A stretch of 43,344 bases of DNA from JBGQOJ01 sp052119585 (GTDB lineage: Bacteria > Pseudomonadota > Alphaproteobacteria > Rhodobacterales > Rhodobacteraceae): contig NZ_JBGQOJ010000025.1 in NCBI RefSeq assembly GCF_052119585.1, positions 1 to 43,344 on the forward strand, written 5' to 3'. Of the stretch, positions 1-8,129 are shown piece by piece (position 1 is the first letter of the stretch; every line of letters begins with the position of its first letter). The translations under genes were made by a program, and so were the position numbers. The notes under the pieces were generated by a model, which was not told where the DNA came from, did no database searches, and worked only from the letters and a program-made list of their open reading frames with translations.

Positions 1-434
1 CAAAGAGCAAAGAGACAATAAAAAACCGAAGCGCAAATCATTAGCGCAACAGATCAACTACCTCTAGATGTTCGTTCCATACCATCAAATCTCGTAAGAC
101 CCTCTGGCGTCCCAGCACCGCAGTCTCGTCTGCGTCGCCGTTGAGAGGGGTTCTAGGCTGAGTGACCAAAACCCGCAAGTGCTTTTTTCACCCTTCGTCA
201 TAAAACATGCATAAAACTTATTTCTTGTGTGATTACATGGATTTAGGCAAACAAATGCAAAGGAACACACCCTGCGGCGCAATATAATTAGTAGCGCTAC
301 CATAGGTCACCACAACATATTGAAGTTATGCACAGGGTCGCCCGGCGTATCTTTGCTTTAATCCCCCATTCAGGAGCAAGCCGACCAACTCAACATCGCA
401 TATGCCCCCGAAACCGGCCGAATTCCGACATATG
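1..434. other. Non-coding region at window edge
   Basis: I support no gene here. The only reading frame of any length (minus strand, 85-303) has no ribosome binding site, no recognisable domain and an unusual Cys/Arg-rich composition. The left half contains a GC-rich patch at about 100-165 set between AT-rich flanks. A weak GGGTT/AACCC hairpin and a run of six T near 185-191 might form a plus-strand terminator for a gene lying before the window. The AT-rich stretch at about 195-300 could hold promoters, but I cannot assign one. The msrQ gene ends at its right edge. Confidence 0.5.
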
Positions 435-1052
435 CTAGGGCCGCGCCACGACTCGGCGGGGGGGCCATTTCAATCGCGTCGCCAGAAGACCCAGAACGAC
501 CGCGCTATAGATCAGCGGCTCGGCCTCCCAGACCTTTTGCACCATAACGAAATGGACGACCCCTGCGGCTCCCACGAAATACGTCAGCTTATGTATCCGC
601 TGCCACAGCGCCGCACCCAGTTTTCGCACAGAGCGGTTGTTCGAGGTCACGGCCAGCGGCACCAATGCGACAAAGCCGACCATGCCGATGGTGATATAGG
701 GTCGTTTCAGGATGTCGGCCCACATCTGCCCCCAGCGCAGCCCCATATCCAGCCCGATCCAGACCGCCAGATGCACGACAATATAGAAGAACGCGACCAG
801 GCCGATCGCACGGCGGAATTTGATCAGGTTCACGCCCGCATATTTGCGCAGGGGCGTTACCGCCAGCCCTGCAATCAGGAACTGCAAGCCATACAGTCCA
901 AGACCCCGTTCCAACGGGCGGATCGGATCAGGGCCGCTCATTCCCGACACCGCCGAATAGAAAAGCCAGACCCCCGGCAAAGCCCCAAGTATATAGAGAG
1001 GCCAGACCGGAACCTTGCGAAGCCTGCCGTTGACGGCCTGACTGATCGACAC
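435..1052 (-). CDS. msrQ: MsrQ, heme-binding membrane subunit of methionine sulfoxide reductase MsrPQ
   Basis: An integral membrane b-type heme protein (YedZ family) that passes electrons from the respiratory chain to the periplasmic reductase MsrP, which repairs oxidised methionines. About 205 residues with around six hydrophobic segments. Candidate heme histidines lie in the YIVVHLAVW segment (about residue 94) and the HKLTYF...VVHFVM segment near the C-terminus. I place the start at the GTG at 1052, two bases past the msrP stop. A GGAG element lies about 10 bases upstream, and an ATG at 1085 would overlap msrP and lacks a better site. It directly follows msrP, so translation is probably coupled. 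The family assignment is secure; the exact start is less so. Confidence 0.9.
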   Translation of the reverse strand: MSISQAVNGRLRKVPVWPLYILGALPGVWLFYSAVSGMSGPDPIRPLERGLGLYGLQFLIAGLAVTPLRKYAGVNLIKFRRAIGLVAFFYIVVHLAVWIGLDMGLRWGQMWADILKRPYITIGMVGFVALVPLAVTSNNRSVRKLGAALWQRIHKLTYFVGAAGVVHFVMVQKVWEAEPLIYSAVVLGLLATRLKWPPRRVVARP

Positions 1053-1053
1053 C

Positions 1054-1983
1054 CTAGTAATTCTCCAGCAGATCCATATCGGCATAAAGGCTTGCCACCT
1101 CGTCGCCGTAGCCGTTGAACATCAGCGTATCCTCGCGGCCTGCGAAAAGGCCCGCACCGATCCGGCGCTCTGACGCCTGGCTCCACCTTGGATGGTCCAC
1201 ATTCGGGTTCACATTACTATAGAAACCGTATTCGCGCTGATTGATGGCTTTCCATGTCGTATAGGGCTGCGTGTCGGTCAGGGTGATCCGCACAATCGAC
1301 TTGATCGACTTGAAACCGTATTTCCATGGCACCACCAACCGGATCGGTGCGCCCGACTGGTTCGCCAACGGCTCGTTATAAACGCCGGTTGCCAGAATGG
1401 TCAGCGGGTTCATCGCCTCGTCCAGGCGCAGGCCCTCGCGATACGGAAAGTCCAGCACGCCGCGTTGGACACCGATCATATTTTCGGGTTGAACCACCGT
1501 CTCGAATGACACGTATTTCGCGCCGGACTGAACGCCCGCCTTATCCAACAGCGCGGACAACTGAAAGCCGTTCCACGGGATCACCATCGACCAGGCCTCG
1601 ACACAGCGGAACCGGTAGATGCGTTCCTCTATCGTCATGCCCGACACCAGATCGTCCAAAGAGAACGTGCCGGGGTTATCCACAAGACCGTCGATCGTCA
1701 CGCTCCACGGATCGGTCACCAATGCCTTTGCATAGCGGGCTGGTTCGTCTTTGCCGGTGCCGAACTCGTAATAGTTGTTATAGGTCGTGATCTCTTCCAG
1801 CGTATTGGGGGCCGCATCGGTCGAATACTGGCTTGGCACCGTCATGATGCGCGCCAGCGCCGGCCCTGCAATAGACCCAAGCGCCGCAGCCCCGGCACTT
1901 GCCATAAAGGAACGGCGGTTCAGAAACGCCGATTTGGGTGTCACGTCAGACCACTTAAGGTCGGTCTTGAAACGATAGGTCAT
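1054..1983 (-). CDS. msrP: MsrP, periplasmic molybdopterin-containing methionine sulfoxide reductase
   Basis: Catalytic subunit of MsrPQ (YedY family, sulfite-oxidase fold). It reduces methionine sulfoxide in periplasmic proteins using Mo-molybdopterin. The 309 residues open with a twin-arginine signal: NRRSFM at about residues 22-27 followed by an Ala/Gly-rich hydrophobic stretch, so it should be exported folded by Tat. The Mo-ligand cysteine is visible in YRFRCVEAW (Cys127), followed by the conserved WSMVIPWNG segment. Length is typical. It is the first gene of the msrP-msrQ pair and diverges from the DUF302 gene across about 235 bases. No oxidative-stress regulator site is obvious. Confidence 0.95.
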   Translation of the reverse strand: MTYRFKTDLKWSDVTPKSAFLNRRSFMASAGAAALGSIAGPALARIMTVPSQYSTDAAPNTLEEITTYNNYYEFGTGKDEPARYAKALVTDPWSVTIDGLVDNPGTFSLDDLVSGMTIEERIYRFRCVEAWSMVIPWNGFQLSALLDKAGVQSGAKYVSFETVVQPENMIGVQRGVLDFPYREGLRLDEAMNPLTILATGVYNEPLANQSGAPIRLVVPWKYGFKSIKSIVRITLTDTQPYTTWKAINQREYGFYSNVNPNVDHPRWSQASERRIGAGLFAGREDTLMFNGYGDEVASLYADMDLLENY

Positions 1984-2133
1984 AAAAGTGCCTCCAGCAT
2001 TTGGGTGAACATTGACCTAGCGGGGCGTCATTGAAAAACAAAACCAACTCATCTCACGAAGACGTTTACCCACTGTAACGTAATGCCCCCCTTTCACGGC
2101 GCAGGCTTCCCCGAATTACGCGCATTCCCCGAT

Positions 2134-2147
2134 TTGACCTTGATCAA
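2134..2147 (+). promoter_or_regulatory. FNR/FnrL-type box upstream of the DUF302 gene
   Basis: TTGAC-CTTG-ATCAA matches nine of ten positions of the FNR/FnrL/Dnr consensus TTGAT-N4-ATCAA. It lies about 73 bases before the ATG of the DUF302 gene, with a small CCCCG-TAG-CGGGG hairpin at 2150-2162 between them. The divergent msrP start is at 1983, so control of that side is also possible. The match is read from the sequence; regulation is inference. Confidence 0.6.
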
Positions 2148-2219
2148 TGCCCCGTAGCGGGGTTTCATTAAAATCAGCATCAAACGATGCATCCCGCATC
2201 AACCAGGGGAGGACACATA

Positions 2220-2666
2220 ATGAATATGTTTCGCATGACGGTCGTCGCTGCGGCTTTGGTCGCGACGCAGGCCACTGCCGAGCCCTTTGTCGGGTATGAG
2301 TCGAACGACGCGTTCGAAGACGTGGTTTTCGCGCTAGAGAATGCCATTGTCGGCAAGGGTCTGGTGATCGACAGCATCAGCCATGTCGGCGATATGCTGG
2401 AACGCACCCGCTCCGATGTCGGGTCGGATGTTGTGCTGTTCACAAAGGCCGATGTGTTCAGCTTTTGCTCTGCCGCGCTGTCCCGCAAGGTGATGGAGGC
2501 CGACCTCGCCAATATTCAATACTGCCCCTACGATATTTTCGTCATGCAGACCCCTGATAAGCCCGATGTTGTCACGGTGGGCTACCGCCCCTATCCTGAT
2601 GGCCCGATGAAAGAGGTCGAGGCGCTGATCGACAGCATCGCGCGCGAGGCGTCGGGCACGGAATAA
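2220..2666 (+). CDS. Secreted DUF302 domain protein
   Basis: A 148-residue protein with an N-terminal Sec signal (MNMFRMTVVAAALVATQATA) and one DUF302 domain, a small alpha/beta fold of unsettled function often found near redox or respiratory genes. The conserved pattern can be followed through FEDVVFALENAI, the DVVLFTKADVFSF segment, and PYDIFVM followed by VTVGYRPYP near the end. The start is the ATG at 2220, seven bases after a strong AGGGGAGGA element at 2205-2213; an ATG 33 bases earlier lacks one. An FNR-type box lies upstream, suggesting oxygen-responsive expression. Two Cys residues (one in SFCSAAL, one in YCPYD) could form a disulfide. Export is predicted; the function is unknown. 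Confidence 0.9.
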   Translation: MNMFRMTVVAAALVATQATAEPFVGYESNDAFEDVVFALENAIVGKGLVIDSISHVGDMLERTRSDVGSDVVLFTKADVFSFCSAALSRKVMEADLANIQYCPYDIFVMQTPDKPDVVTVGYRPYPDGPMKEVEALIDSIAREASGTE

Positions 2667-2861
2667 CGGCTGGATCGCTCACGCCGGATCACCATTGATC
2701 ACCGTTATTTTATTGGAAAACGCAAAGCTGTGCGGCTTAGGTCGCGCAGTGGTTTTGTCAAATCCGATCGGCGGAAATCCCCGCTCATCCAACATCCCGA
2801 TTTCCGCGTAACAAGGACACTGTTCGATACCGGACAGCATCTTTCAATCGGGAGACCTACT

Positions 2862-3344
2862 ATGTTCCGCAGAACTTTCCTTTCGATCACCGCAGCAACC
2901 TTGCTTGCGACCCCTGCCTTTTCCGCAGGCCATTCCAAAGACATCGTCGACACGGCCATTGATGCAGGGTCTTTCACCACTTTGGTCGCCGCAGTTCAGG
3001 CCGCCGGACTGGTGGACACCCTGAAAGGCGAAGGCCCGTTCACCGTGTTCGCCCCCACCGACGCGGCCTTTGCCGCATTGCCAGAGGGCACAGTCGAAAA
3101 CTTGCTGAAGCCAGAGAACAAGGACCAGCTGGTCAAGATCCTGACCTACCACGTTGTTCCGGGCAAGGTGATGTCCACCGATCTGACCAACGGCATGATG
3201 GCGCCCACCGTTGAGGGCGCGGATCTGACCATCATGACCGAAGGCGGCGTCAAGGTGAACGACGCCAACGTCACGACCGCCGACATCGAAGCATCAAACG
3301 GCGTGATCCATGTCATCGACGCGGTGATCATCCCGGCAATGTAA
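2862..3344 (+). CDS. Secreted fasciclin (FAS1) domain protein
   Basis: A 160-residue exported protein with a Sec signal (MFRRTFLSITAATLLATPAFSA) and a single FAS1/beta-Ig-H3 domain. The H1 region is recognisable in GPFTVFAPTDAAFAALPEG (about residues 62-80). It continues with LVKILTYHVVPGKV and finishes with the H2-like SNGVIHVIDAVIIP. Single-domain secreted fasciclins are common in alphaproteobacteria and are usually linked to adhesion or stress responses; the ligand is unknown. The ATG at 2862 follows GGGAG at 2850-2854. The 195 bases upstream carry no gene. A strong hairpin terminator follows and separates it from convergent clpB. Confidence 0.93.
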   Translation: MFRRTFLSITAATLLATPAFSAGHSKDIVDTAIDAGSFTTLVAAVQAAGLVDTLKGEGPFTVFAPTDAAFAALPEGTVENLLKPENKDQLVKILTYHVVPGKVMSTDLTNGMMAPTVEGADLTIMTEGGVKVNDANVTTADIEASNGVIHVIDAVIIPAM

Positions 3345-3363
3345 GACCACCCCGACCGTATCC

Positions 3364-3397
3364 GGGGGCAAAGCCAGGCTTTGCCCCCGTTTCTTCT
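3364..3397 (+). terminator. Rho-independent terminator after the fasciclin gene
   Basis: Ten-base perfect stem GGGGGCAAAG / CTTTGCCCCC (3364-3373 and 3379-3388) with a five-base loop, followed by GTTTCTTCT. It overlaps the last codon of convergent clpB. Confidence 0.8.
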
Positions 3398-6008
3398 AGT
3401 GAACGACCGCGACTTCGGGCTTGGGCCGCCGCGTCGCAGACACCCTGTCCCCGACAAGCAGCCCATCCGGCCCCGCGTCAATCGTCACGGTATCGCCATC
3501 CAGCACATCCCCCGCCAGCAGCATCTCTGCCAACTGGTCCTGGATCGACCGCTGGATCACCCGCTTCAACGGGCGCGCCCCGAACACAGGGTCATACCCC
3601 TCGTCCGCCAGCCATGCCTTGGCCGCAGGCGACAGGTCCAGCGTGATATTGCGCGAAACAAGCCGCTTTTGCAGCAGCCCCAACTGAATATCGACGATCC
3701 CGCCCATATCCTCGCGGGCCAGACGGTCAAAGATGATCGTTTCGTCCAGACGGTTCAGGAACTCGGGCCGGAAATGCGCCCGCACTGCGTCCATCACATC
3801 GCGCTTGGCCTCCGACGCATCAGCACCATCGGGCAACATGCTTAGGGACTGCGCCCCAAGGTTGCTGGTCAGCACGATCAGCGTCTGCTTGAAATCCACA
3901 CGCCGCCCCTGACCATCGGTCAGGATACCGTCGTCCAGCACCTGCAACAGCACGTTGAACACATCGGGGTGCGCCTTTTCCACCTCGTCGAACAGCACAA
4001 CCTGATAGGGTCTGCGCCGCACCGCCTCGGTCAGAACGCCGCCCTCTTCATAGCCGACATACCCCGGAGGCGCGCCGATCAACCGGCTGACCGCGTGTTT
4101 TTCCATGAACTCGGACATATCAATGCGAACCATCGCATTCTCGTCGTCGAACAGGAACTCGGCCACCGCCTTTGTCAGCTCTGTCTTGCCGACGCCCGTC
4201 GGCCCAAGGAACAGGAAGCTGCCCAGTGGCCGCCCCTCGTCGTTCAGACCGGCCCGTGCGCGGCGCACCGAATTGGCAACCGCCTTGACCGCCTGCCTCT
4301 GGCCGATCACGCGTTTGCCGATGGCCTCTTCCATCCGCAACAGCTTTTCACGGTCGCCTTCCAGCATCTTCGATGTCGGAATACCCGTCCAGCGCTCGAC
4401 CACCTGCGCGATCTGCTCTGGCCGCACGGCCTCTTCCACCATCATGTCGTCGCGGCTCTCCGCCTCGACCAGCTGCTTTTCCAGCTGCGGAATAACGCCA
4501 TAAGACAGCTCTCCCGCCTTCGCCAGATTGCCTTCGCGCTTGGCCTGATCCAGATCGGCGCGGGCACGGTCCAACTGCTCTTTCAGGCCGCGGGCTGATT
4601 CCAGCTTGTCGCGCTCTGCCTGCCACTGCGCCGTCATCGCGTCAGACTTCTCCATCAAATCGCCCAGCTCTTTTTCGATCTTCTCCAGCCGCGCCTTCGA
4701 TGCCGCGTCATCCTCTTTCTTCAGGGCCTCTGCCTCGATCTGCTTTTGCAGGATATCGCGGTCCAGCGTGTCCAGCTCTTCGGGCTTGCTGTCCACTTCC
4801 ATCCGCAACCGGCTGGCGGCCTCGTCCATCAGGTCGATCGCCTTGTCCGGCAGGAACCGGTCGGTGATATAGCGGTGCGACAACGTCGCCGCCGCCACCA
4901 GCGCCGCATCGGCAATCCGCACCCCGTGGTGCATCTCATATTTTTCCTTGATGCCGCGCAGGATCGAAACCGTATCCTCGACCGTCGGCTCCTCGACCAT
5001 CACAGGCTGGAATCGGCGCGCCAAAGCCGCGTCTTTTTCCACATACTTGCGGTATTCGTCCAGCGTGGTGGCGCCGACGCAATGCAGTTCACCGCGCGCA
5101 AGCGCCGGCTTCAGCAGGTTCGACGCATCCATCGCGCCATCGGCTTTTCCGGCCCCTACAAGGGTGTGCATCTCGTCGATGAACAGAATGATCTCGCCCG
5201 CGGCGGTCGTGACTTCAGACAGAACCGCCTTCAGCCGCTCCTCGAACTCTCCGCGATACTTCGCGCCCGCAATCAGCGACCCCATGTCCAGCGCCATCAA
5301 CCGCTTGTTGCGCAGGCTTTCGGGCACGTCGCCATTGATGATCCGCAGGGCAAGGCCCTCGGCAATCGCGGTCTTGCCCACACCGGGTTCCCCGATCAGA
5401 ACGGGGTTGTTCTTGGTCCGGCGCGACAGAACCTGCATCGTGCGGCGAATTTCTTCATCGCGCCCGATGATCGGGTCGATCTTGCCCTCTTCGGCGGCCT
5501 GCGTCAGGTCACGCGCATATTTCTTCAGCGCGTCATAGCCTTCTTCGGCCGATGCGGTATCCGCCGTCCGTCCCTTGCGCACATCATTGATGGCAGAGTT
5601 CAGGCCCTGCGCCGTCACCGCGCCCGCCTCCAGCGCCTCTTTGGCCTTGGATTTCACCAGCGCCAGCGCCGTCAGAATGCGTTCCACCGGAACAAAGCTG
5701 TCACCCGCCTTTTTCGCCAGCTTTTCGGCCTCGTCCAGAACCTTGGCCGTCTGGGTGTCTAGATAAACCTGCCCCGCGTCGCCGGTCACCTTCGGGATCT
5801 TGGTCATCGCCAGATCAACAGCCTCCAGCACCCGCTGGGCCGATCCGCCCGCCGCCTTGATCAGGTTGCTGGCAAGCCCCTGATCGTCGTCCATCAAGGC
5901 TTTCAACAAATGCTCGGGCACCAATCGCTGATGGTTTTCGCGCATCGCAATGGTCTGTGCGGCCTGAATAAATCCGCGCGACCGCTCTGTGAACTTTTCC
6001 ATGTCCAT
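3396..6008 (-). CDS. clpB: ClpB, ATP-dependent disaggregase chaperone
   Basis: Hexameric cytosolic AAA+ chaperone that works with DnaK/DnaJ to pull proteins out of aggregates after heat shock. It has 870 residues, the usual length. In order: the Clp N-domain (residues 1-145); the first AAA module with Walker A GEPGVGKT (206-213) and Walker B ILFIDEMH; a long charged coiled-coil middle domain (about 400-520); the second AAA module with GPTGVGKT (about 605-612) and VVLFDEVEKAH; and a C-terminal small domain. The start is the ATG at 6008, seven bases after AGGAG; an ATG two codons on is possible. A sigma-32-like promoter lies about 80-105 bases upstream. All expected ATPase residues are present. 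Confidence 0.97.
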   Translation of the reverse strand: MDMEKFTERSRGFIQAAQTIAMRENHQRLVPEHLLKALMDDDQGLASNLIKAAGGSAQRVLEAVDLAMTKIPKVTGDAGQVYLDTQTAKVLDEAEKLAKKAGDSFVPVERILTALALVKSKAKEALEAGAVTAQGLNSAINDVRKGRTADTASAEEGYDALKKYARDLTQAAEEGKIDPIIGRDEEIRRTMQVLSRRTKNNPVLIGEPGVGKTAIAEGLALRIINGDVPESLRNKRLMALDMGSLIAGAKYRGEFEERLKAVLSEVTTAAGEIILFIDEMHTLVGAGKADGAMDASNLLKPALARGELHCVGATTLDEYRKYVEKDAALARRFQPVMVEEPTVEDTVSILRGIKEKYEMHHGVRIADAALVAAATLSHRYITDRFLPDKAIDLMDEAASRLRMEVDSKPEELDTLDRDILQKQIEAEALKKEDDAASKARLEKIEKELGDLMEKSDAMTAQWQAERDKLESARGLKEQLDRARADLDQAKREGNLAKAGELSYGVIPQLEKQLVEAESRDDMMVEEAVRPEQIAQVVERWTGIPTSKMLEGDREKLLRMEEAIGKRVIGQRQAVKAVANSVRRARAGLNDEGRPLGSFLFLGPTGVGKTELTKAVAEFLFDDENAMVRIDMSEFMEKHAVSRLIGAPPGYVGYEEGGVLTEAVRRRPYQVVLFDEVEKAHPDVFNVLLQVLDDGILTDGQGRRVDFKQTLIVLTSNLGAQSLSMLPDGADASEAKRDVMDAVRAHFRPEFLNRLDETIIFDRLAREDMGGIVDIQLGLLQKRLVSRNITLDLSPAAKAWLADEGYDPVFGARPLKRVIQRSIQDQLAEMLLAGDVLDGDTVTIDAGPDGLLVGDRVSATRRPKPEVAVVH

Positions 6009-6083
6009 CGTTCGTCTCCTGTTTAAAGCGCCCTGACCGGACACGCCCTGAAGCGGCACGCATCCTTTCGGGCCTCCTACCCG

Positions 6084-6112
6084 AAATGGCGAGTGACCAC
6101 GGGCCGTTCAAG
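6084..6112 (-). promoter_or_regulatory. Candidate sigma-32 (RpoH) promoter of clpB
   Basis: On the minus strand CTTGAA (6112-6107), a 17-base spacer and CCATTT (6089-6084) fit the alphaproteobacterial RpoH pattern CTTGAA...CCATNT. The predicted transcript would start near 6077, giving a leader of about 70 bases. The -10 overlaps a seven-base inverted repeat, TTTCGGG (6066-6072) and CCCGAAA (6080-6086). Confidence 0.6.
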
Positions 6113-6260
6113 ACCTGCACGCCACATCTTGCGGCCAAAAGCGGACCGCAGGCAGATGACCCGCAGTTCTTGCTGTAAGGGGTTTCGCGCGGTCCGGTAA
6201 TGACGTCGATCAACAAGGATCAATAAAGGCGCAGGCAGCGTCGCCGCCGAACGACTGGCC

Positions 6261-7034
6261 TCAGCCCCGCTTCCGCGGTGTCACCAGAACTTTCGGTCGC
6301 GCCGCCTCTGCCGCCTTGAACAACGAGAAGGTCTGATTGACGTAGTTCACAACGCCGGAGATATGCTCGCAATAGGCGTCCAGCTCGGCCGTGCGCTCTG
6401 CCTCGACAACCGAAACCGGACGGTCCGGCGCCCCCCCTTCGAACTGCACATAGAACAACGGCTCGCCGCGCTTCAGCACAATGTCCTTTTCCGGCTCGTG
6501 CCACTCGAATGCCCACATCAGCGGGCGCGGCCAGATGTCGATCGGGAACCGCCCGCCAAAGATCGTGCCGGGCAACGGCGTCTTGCGGTAATGCGCGAAG
6601 GCCGCGATCTGGGTCAGATACACCGGCTCGTCGGCGATAAACACATAAGGCAGCTTAAGCTGCACCGTCGGCCGGTCAGGATAGCGCCACTCTGCCTCGC
6701 CTACCAGAGTCAGCATATCGGCCAGCTTGCTTGACCGCACAGCCGACCCCGCACCAGCGCGATTGACCAGCCGTGGCACGCCTTTTTCATCGCGGGTAAA
6801 GCCAAGCGTCAAGTCAATCGGGCTTTTGATCACAAAATACCGGCTTTCCATATTGATCAGTGCAGGGCACCGCGATGCCGACTTCGCATGCCCCTTGTTC
6901 GTCTCGCGCGACGCAAGGCGCTCCGGCGCGTCGTATAAAACCCCGCCCTTGTCCGTGGTGCGAAACCAGCCGACCGTAATCGGTCCGGATGCGGGCCCCT
7001 CCTCGGGGCGCTCGTAGGTAATGTTGATCTGCAT
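6261..7034 (-). CDS. Conserved hypothetical protein
   Basis: A 257-residue protein I cannot assign to a characterised family; it may correspond to a Pfam DUF family of similar length, but I cannot confirm that. It has no signal peptide and no membrane segment, so it is probably cytosolic. Aromatic and proline-rich segments such as RYFVIKSPIDLTLGF, IDIWPRPLMWAFEW and GEPLFYVQFEG suggest a beta-rich fold. The C-terminal 60 residues look helical and end in a basic tail (PRKRG). The start at 7034 is the first ATG of the frame. It diverges from pyrF across about 120 bases and runs toward clpB. Codon use matches the neighbours and nothing suggests transfer. Confidence 0.85.
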   Translation of the reverse strand: MQINITYERPEEGPASGPITVGWFRTTDKGGVLYDAPERLASRETNKGHAKSASRCPALINMESRYFVIKSPIDLTLGFTRDEKGVPRLVNRAGAGSAVRSSKLADMLTLVGEAEWRYPDRPTVQLKLPYVFIADEPVYLTQIAAFAHYRKTPLPGTIFGGRFPIDIWPRPLMWAFEWHEPEKDIVLKRGEPLFYVQFEGGAPDRPVSVVEAERTAELDAYCEHISGVVNYVNQTFSLFKAAEAARPKVLVTPRKRG

Positions 7035-7157
7035 ATCGCACCTTTGCCCTGCTTTCGCCCATGGACGCCAATCCGCAGGGGCAAGTCAACCGGCTCGCCG
7101 CTTGCCGGGCTGCATCTGGGGCGTTACAGACAGAAAACCCGCAAACAGGAGCCCCCC

Positions 7158-7859
7158 ATGACCATGCCCGATGACCGCCTGATCGTTGCCCTCGACGTTG
7201 CAAACGCACTCGAAGGCCTGGCCCTGGCCGAACAGATCGGCGACGCCGTATCGTTCTATAAAATCGGCCTGGGCATGCTGACCGGCGGCGGTCTCGCCCT
7301 CGCGAACGAGCTGAAGGAAGAGCACGGCAAGCGCATCTTCCTTGACATGAAACTGTTCGACATCGGCGCAACGGTAGAGGCGGCCGTGCGCGGGCTGGTC
7401 CAGTATGACCTTGATTTCCTGACCGTCCACGGTGACCCCCACGTCGTCCGCGCCGCCGCCGAAGGGCGCGGGGCGAAAAACACGAAAATCCTTGCGGTCA
7501 CCATTCTGACCTCGCTGGACCGTGCCGATCTGGACGCCAGCCTGATAAAGTCCGGTGACATCCAGAGCCTTGTTCTGGAACGCGCCGCCAACGCGCTGAT
7601 GGCGGGCGCCGACGGTGTCATCGCCAGCCCGCAAGAGGCCGCGCTGATCCGCGCCCTGCCAGAAGCAAAAGGAAAGCTGATCGTCACACCGGGCGTCCGG
7701 CCCGCAGGAGCCGCGTTCAATGATCAAAAACGGGTGGCCACACCGGCGCAGGCCATCCGCGACGGGGTTGACCATATCGTCGTCGGTCGCCCGATCTGGC
7801 AGGCCGCCGATCCGCGCAATGCCGCGCAAATGGTGCTTGCCGAACTTGCGGGCGCCTGA
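7158..7859 (+). CDS. pyrF: PyrF, orotidine 5'-phosphate decarboxylase
   Basis: Catalyses the last step of de novo UMP synthesis, decarboxylation of OMP, as a TIM-barrel dimer in the cytosol. 233 residues, the usual bacterial size. The catalytic D-x-K-x-x-D-I signature is FLDMKLFDIG (Asp63, Lys65, Asp68). The phosphate-binding C-terminal segments VTPGVRP and DHIVVGRPIW are intact, and the N-terminal LIVALDVAN is also typical. The ATG at 7158 follows AGGAG at 7147-7151. It runs convergently into the NfeD-like gene with only six bases between stop codons and no visible terminator. It is not grouped with other pyr genes here. Confidence 0.97.
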   Translation: MTMPDDRLIVALDVANALEGLALAEQIGDAVSFYKIGLGMLTGGGLALANELKEEHGKRIFLDMKLFDIGATVEAAVRGLVQYDLDFLTVHGDPHVVRAAAEGRGAKNTKILAVTILTSLDRADLDASLIKSGDIQSLVLERAANALMAGADGVIASPQEAALIRALPEAKGKLIVTPGVRPAGAAFNDQKRVATPAQAIRDGVDHIVVGRPIWQAADPRNAAQMVLAELAGA

Positions 7860-7865
7860 CGCGCC

Positions 7866-8129
7866 CTAGTCGTTGACGTCCTTGTGCCAGATTTTCGGGT
7901 TGCCATGCCGCACCCCGAAAATCTTGCGCAGCGCCAACCAGCATCCCAACGAAATAATCGCAAAAATCACCAGCGTCAGCGGCAGGTCAAAGACCAGCCC
8001 GACAAGCTGCATCAACCCGATCGCCAGCGCCCCGATCGAAAACCCAAGCAGGACAAACGCGGGCGCAATCACCTCCAGTATTGCAAGCCCGATGCCCGCA
8101 ACCATCCACACCCACCAAAGCGACCACAT
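7866..8129 (-). CDS. Small NfeD-like membrane protein
   Basis: An 87-residue membrane protein with two to three hydrophobic segments (WWVWMVAGIGLAILEVIAP; VLLGFSIGALAIGLMQLVGLV; LTLVIFAIISLGCWLAL) and a short basic tail. It matches the short NfeD/YbbK-type proteins that partner SPFH proteins. No C-terminal OB-fold domain is present, so it is the short form. Its ATG at 8129 shares one base with the SPFH stop (TGATG), indicating translational coupling; a GTG immediately upstream is an alternative start. Together they probably form a membrane microdomain or protein quality-control complex. Its own biochemical role is not established. Confidence 0.88.
   Translation of the reverse strand: MWSLWWVWMVAGIGLAILEVIAPAFVLLGFSIGALAIGLMQLVGLVFDLPLTLVIFAIISLGCWLALRKIFGVRHGNPKIWHKDVND

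Noticed and set aside
85..303. Minus-strand frame of 72 codons at the window edge
   Set aside because: No ribosome binding site, no domain, odd Cys/Arg composition, and overlaps AT-rich likely regulatory sequence.
402..1118. Long plus-strand frame opposite msrQ
   Set aside because: It is antisense to a clear membrane protein, and its Arg/Pro/His-rich translation is typical of the opposite strand of a GC-rich gene.
4746..5762. 338-codon plus-strand frame opposite clpB
   Set aside because: Antisense shadow of a highly conserved chaperone gene; no start signal and no domain.
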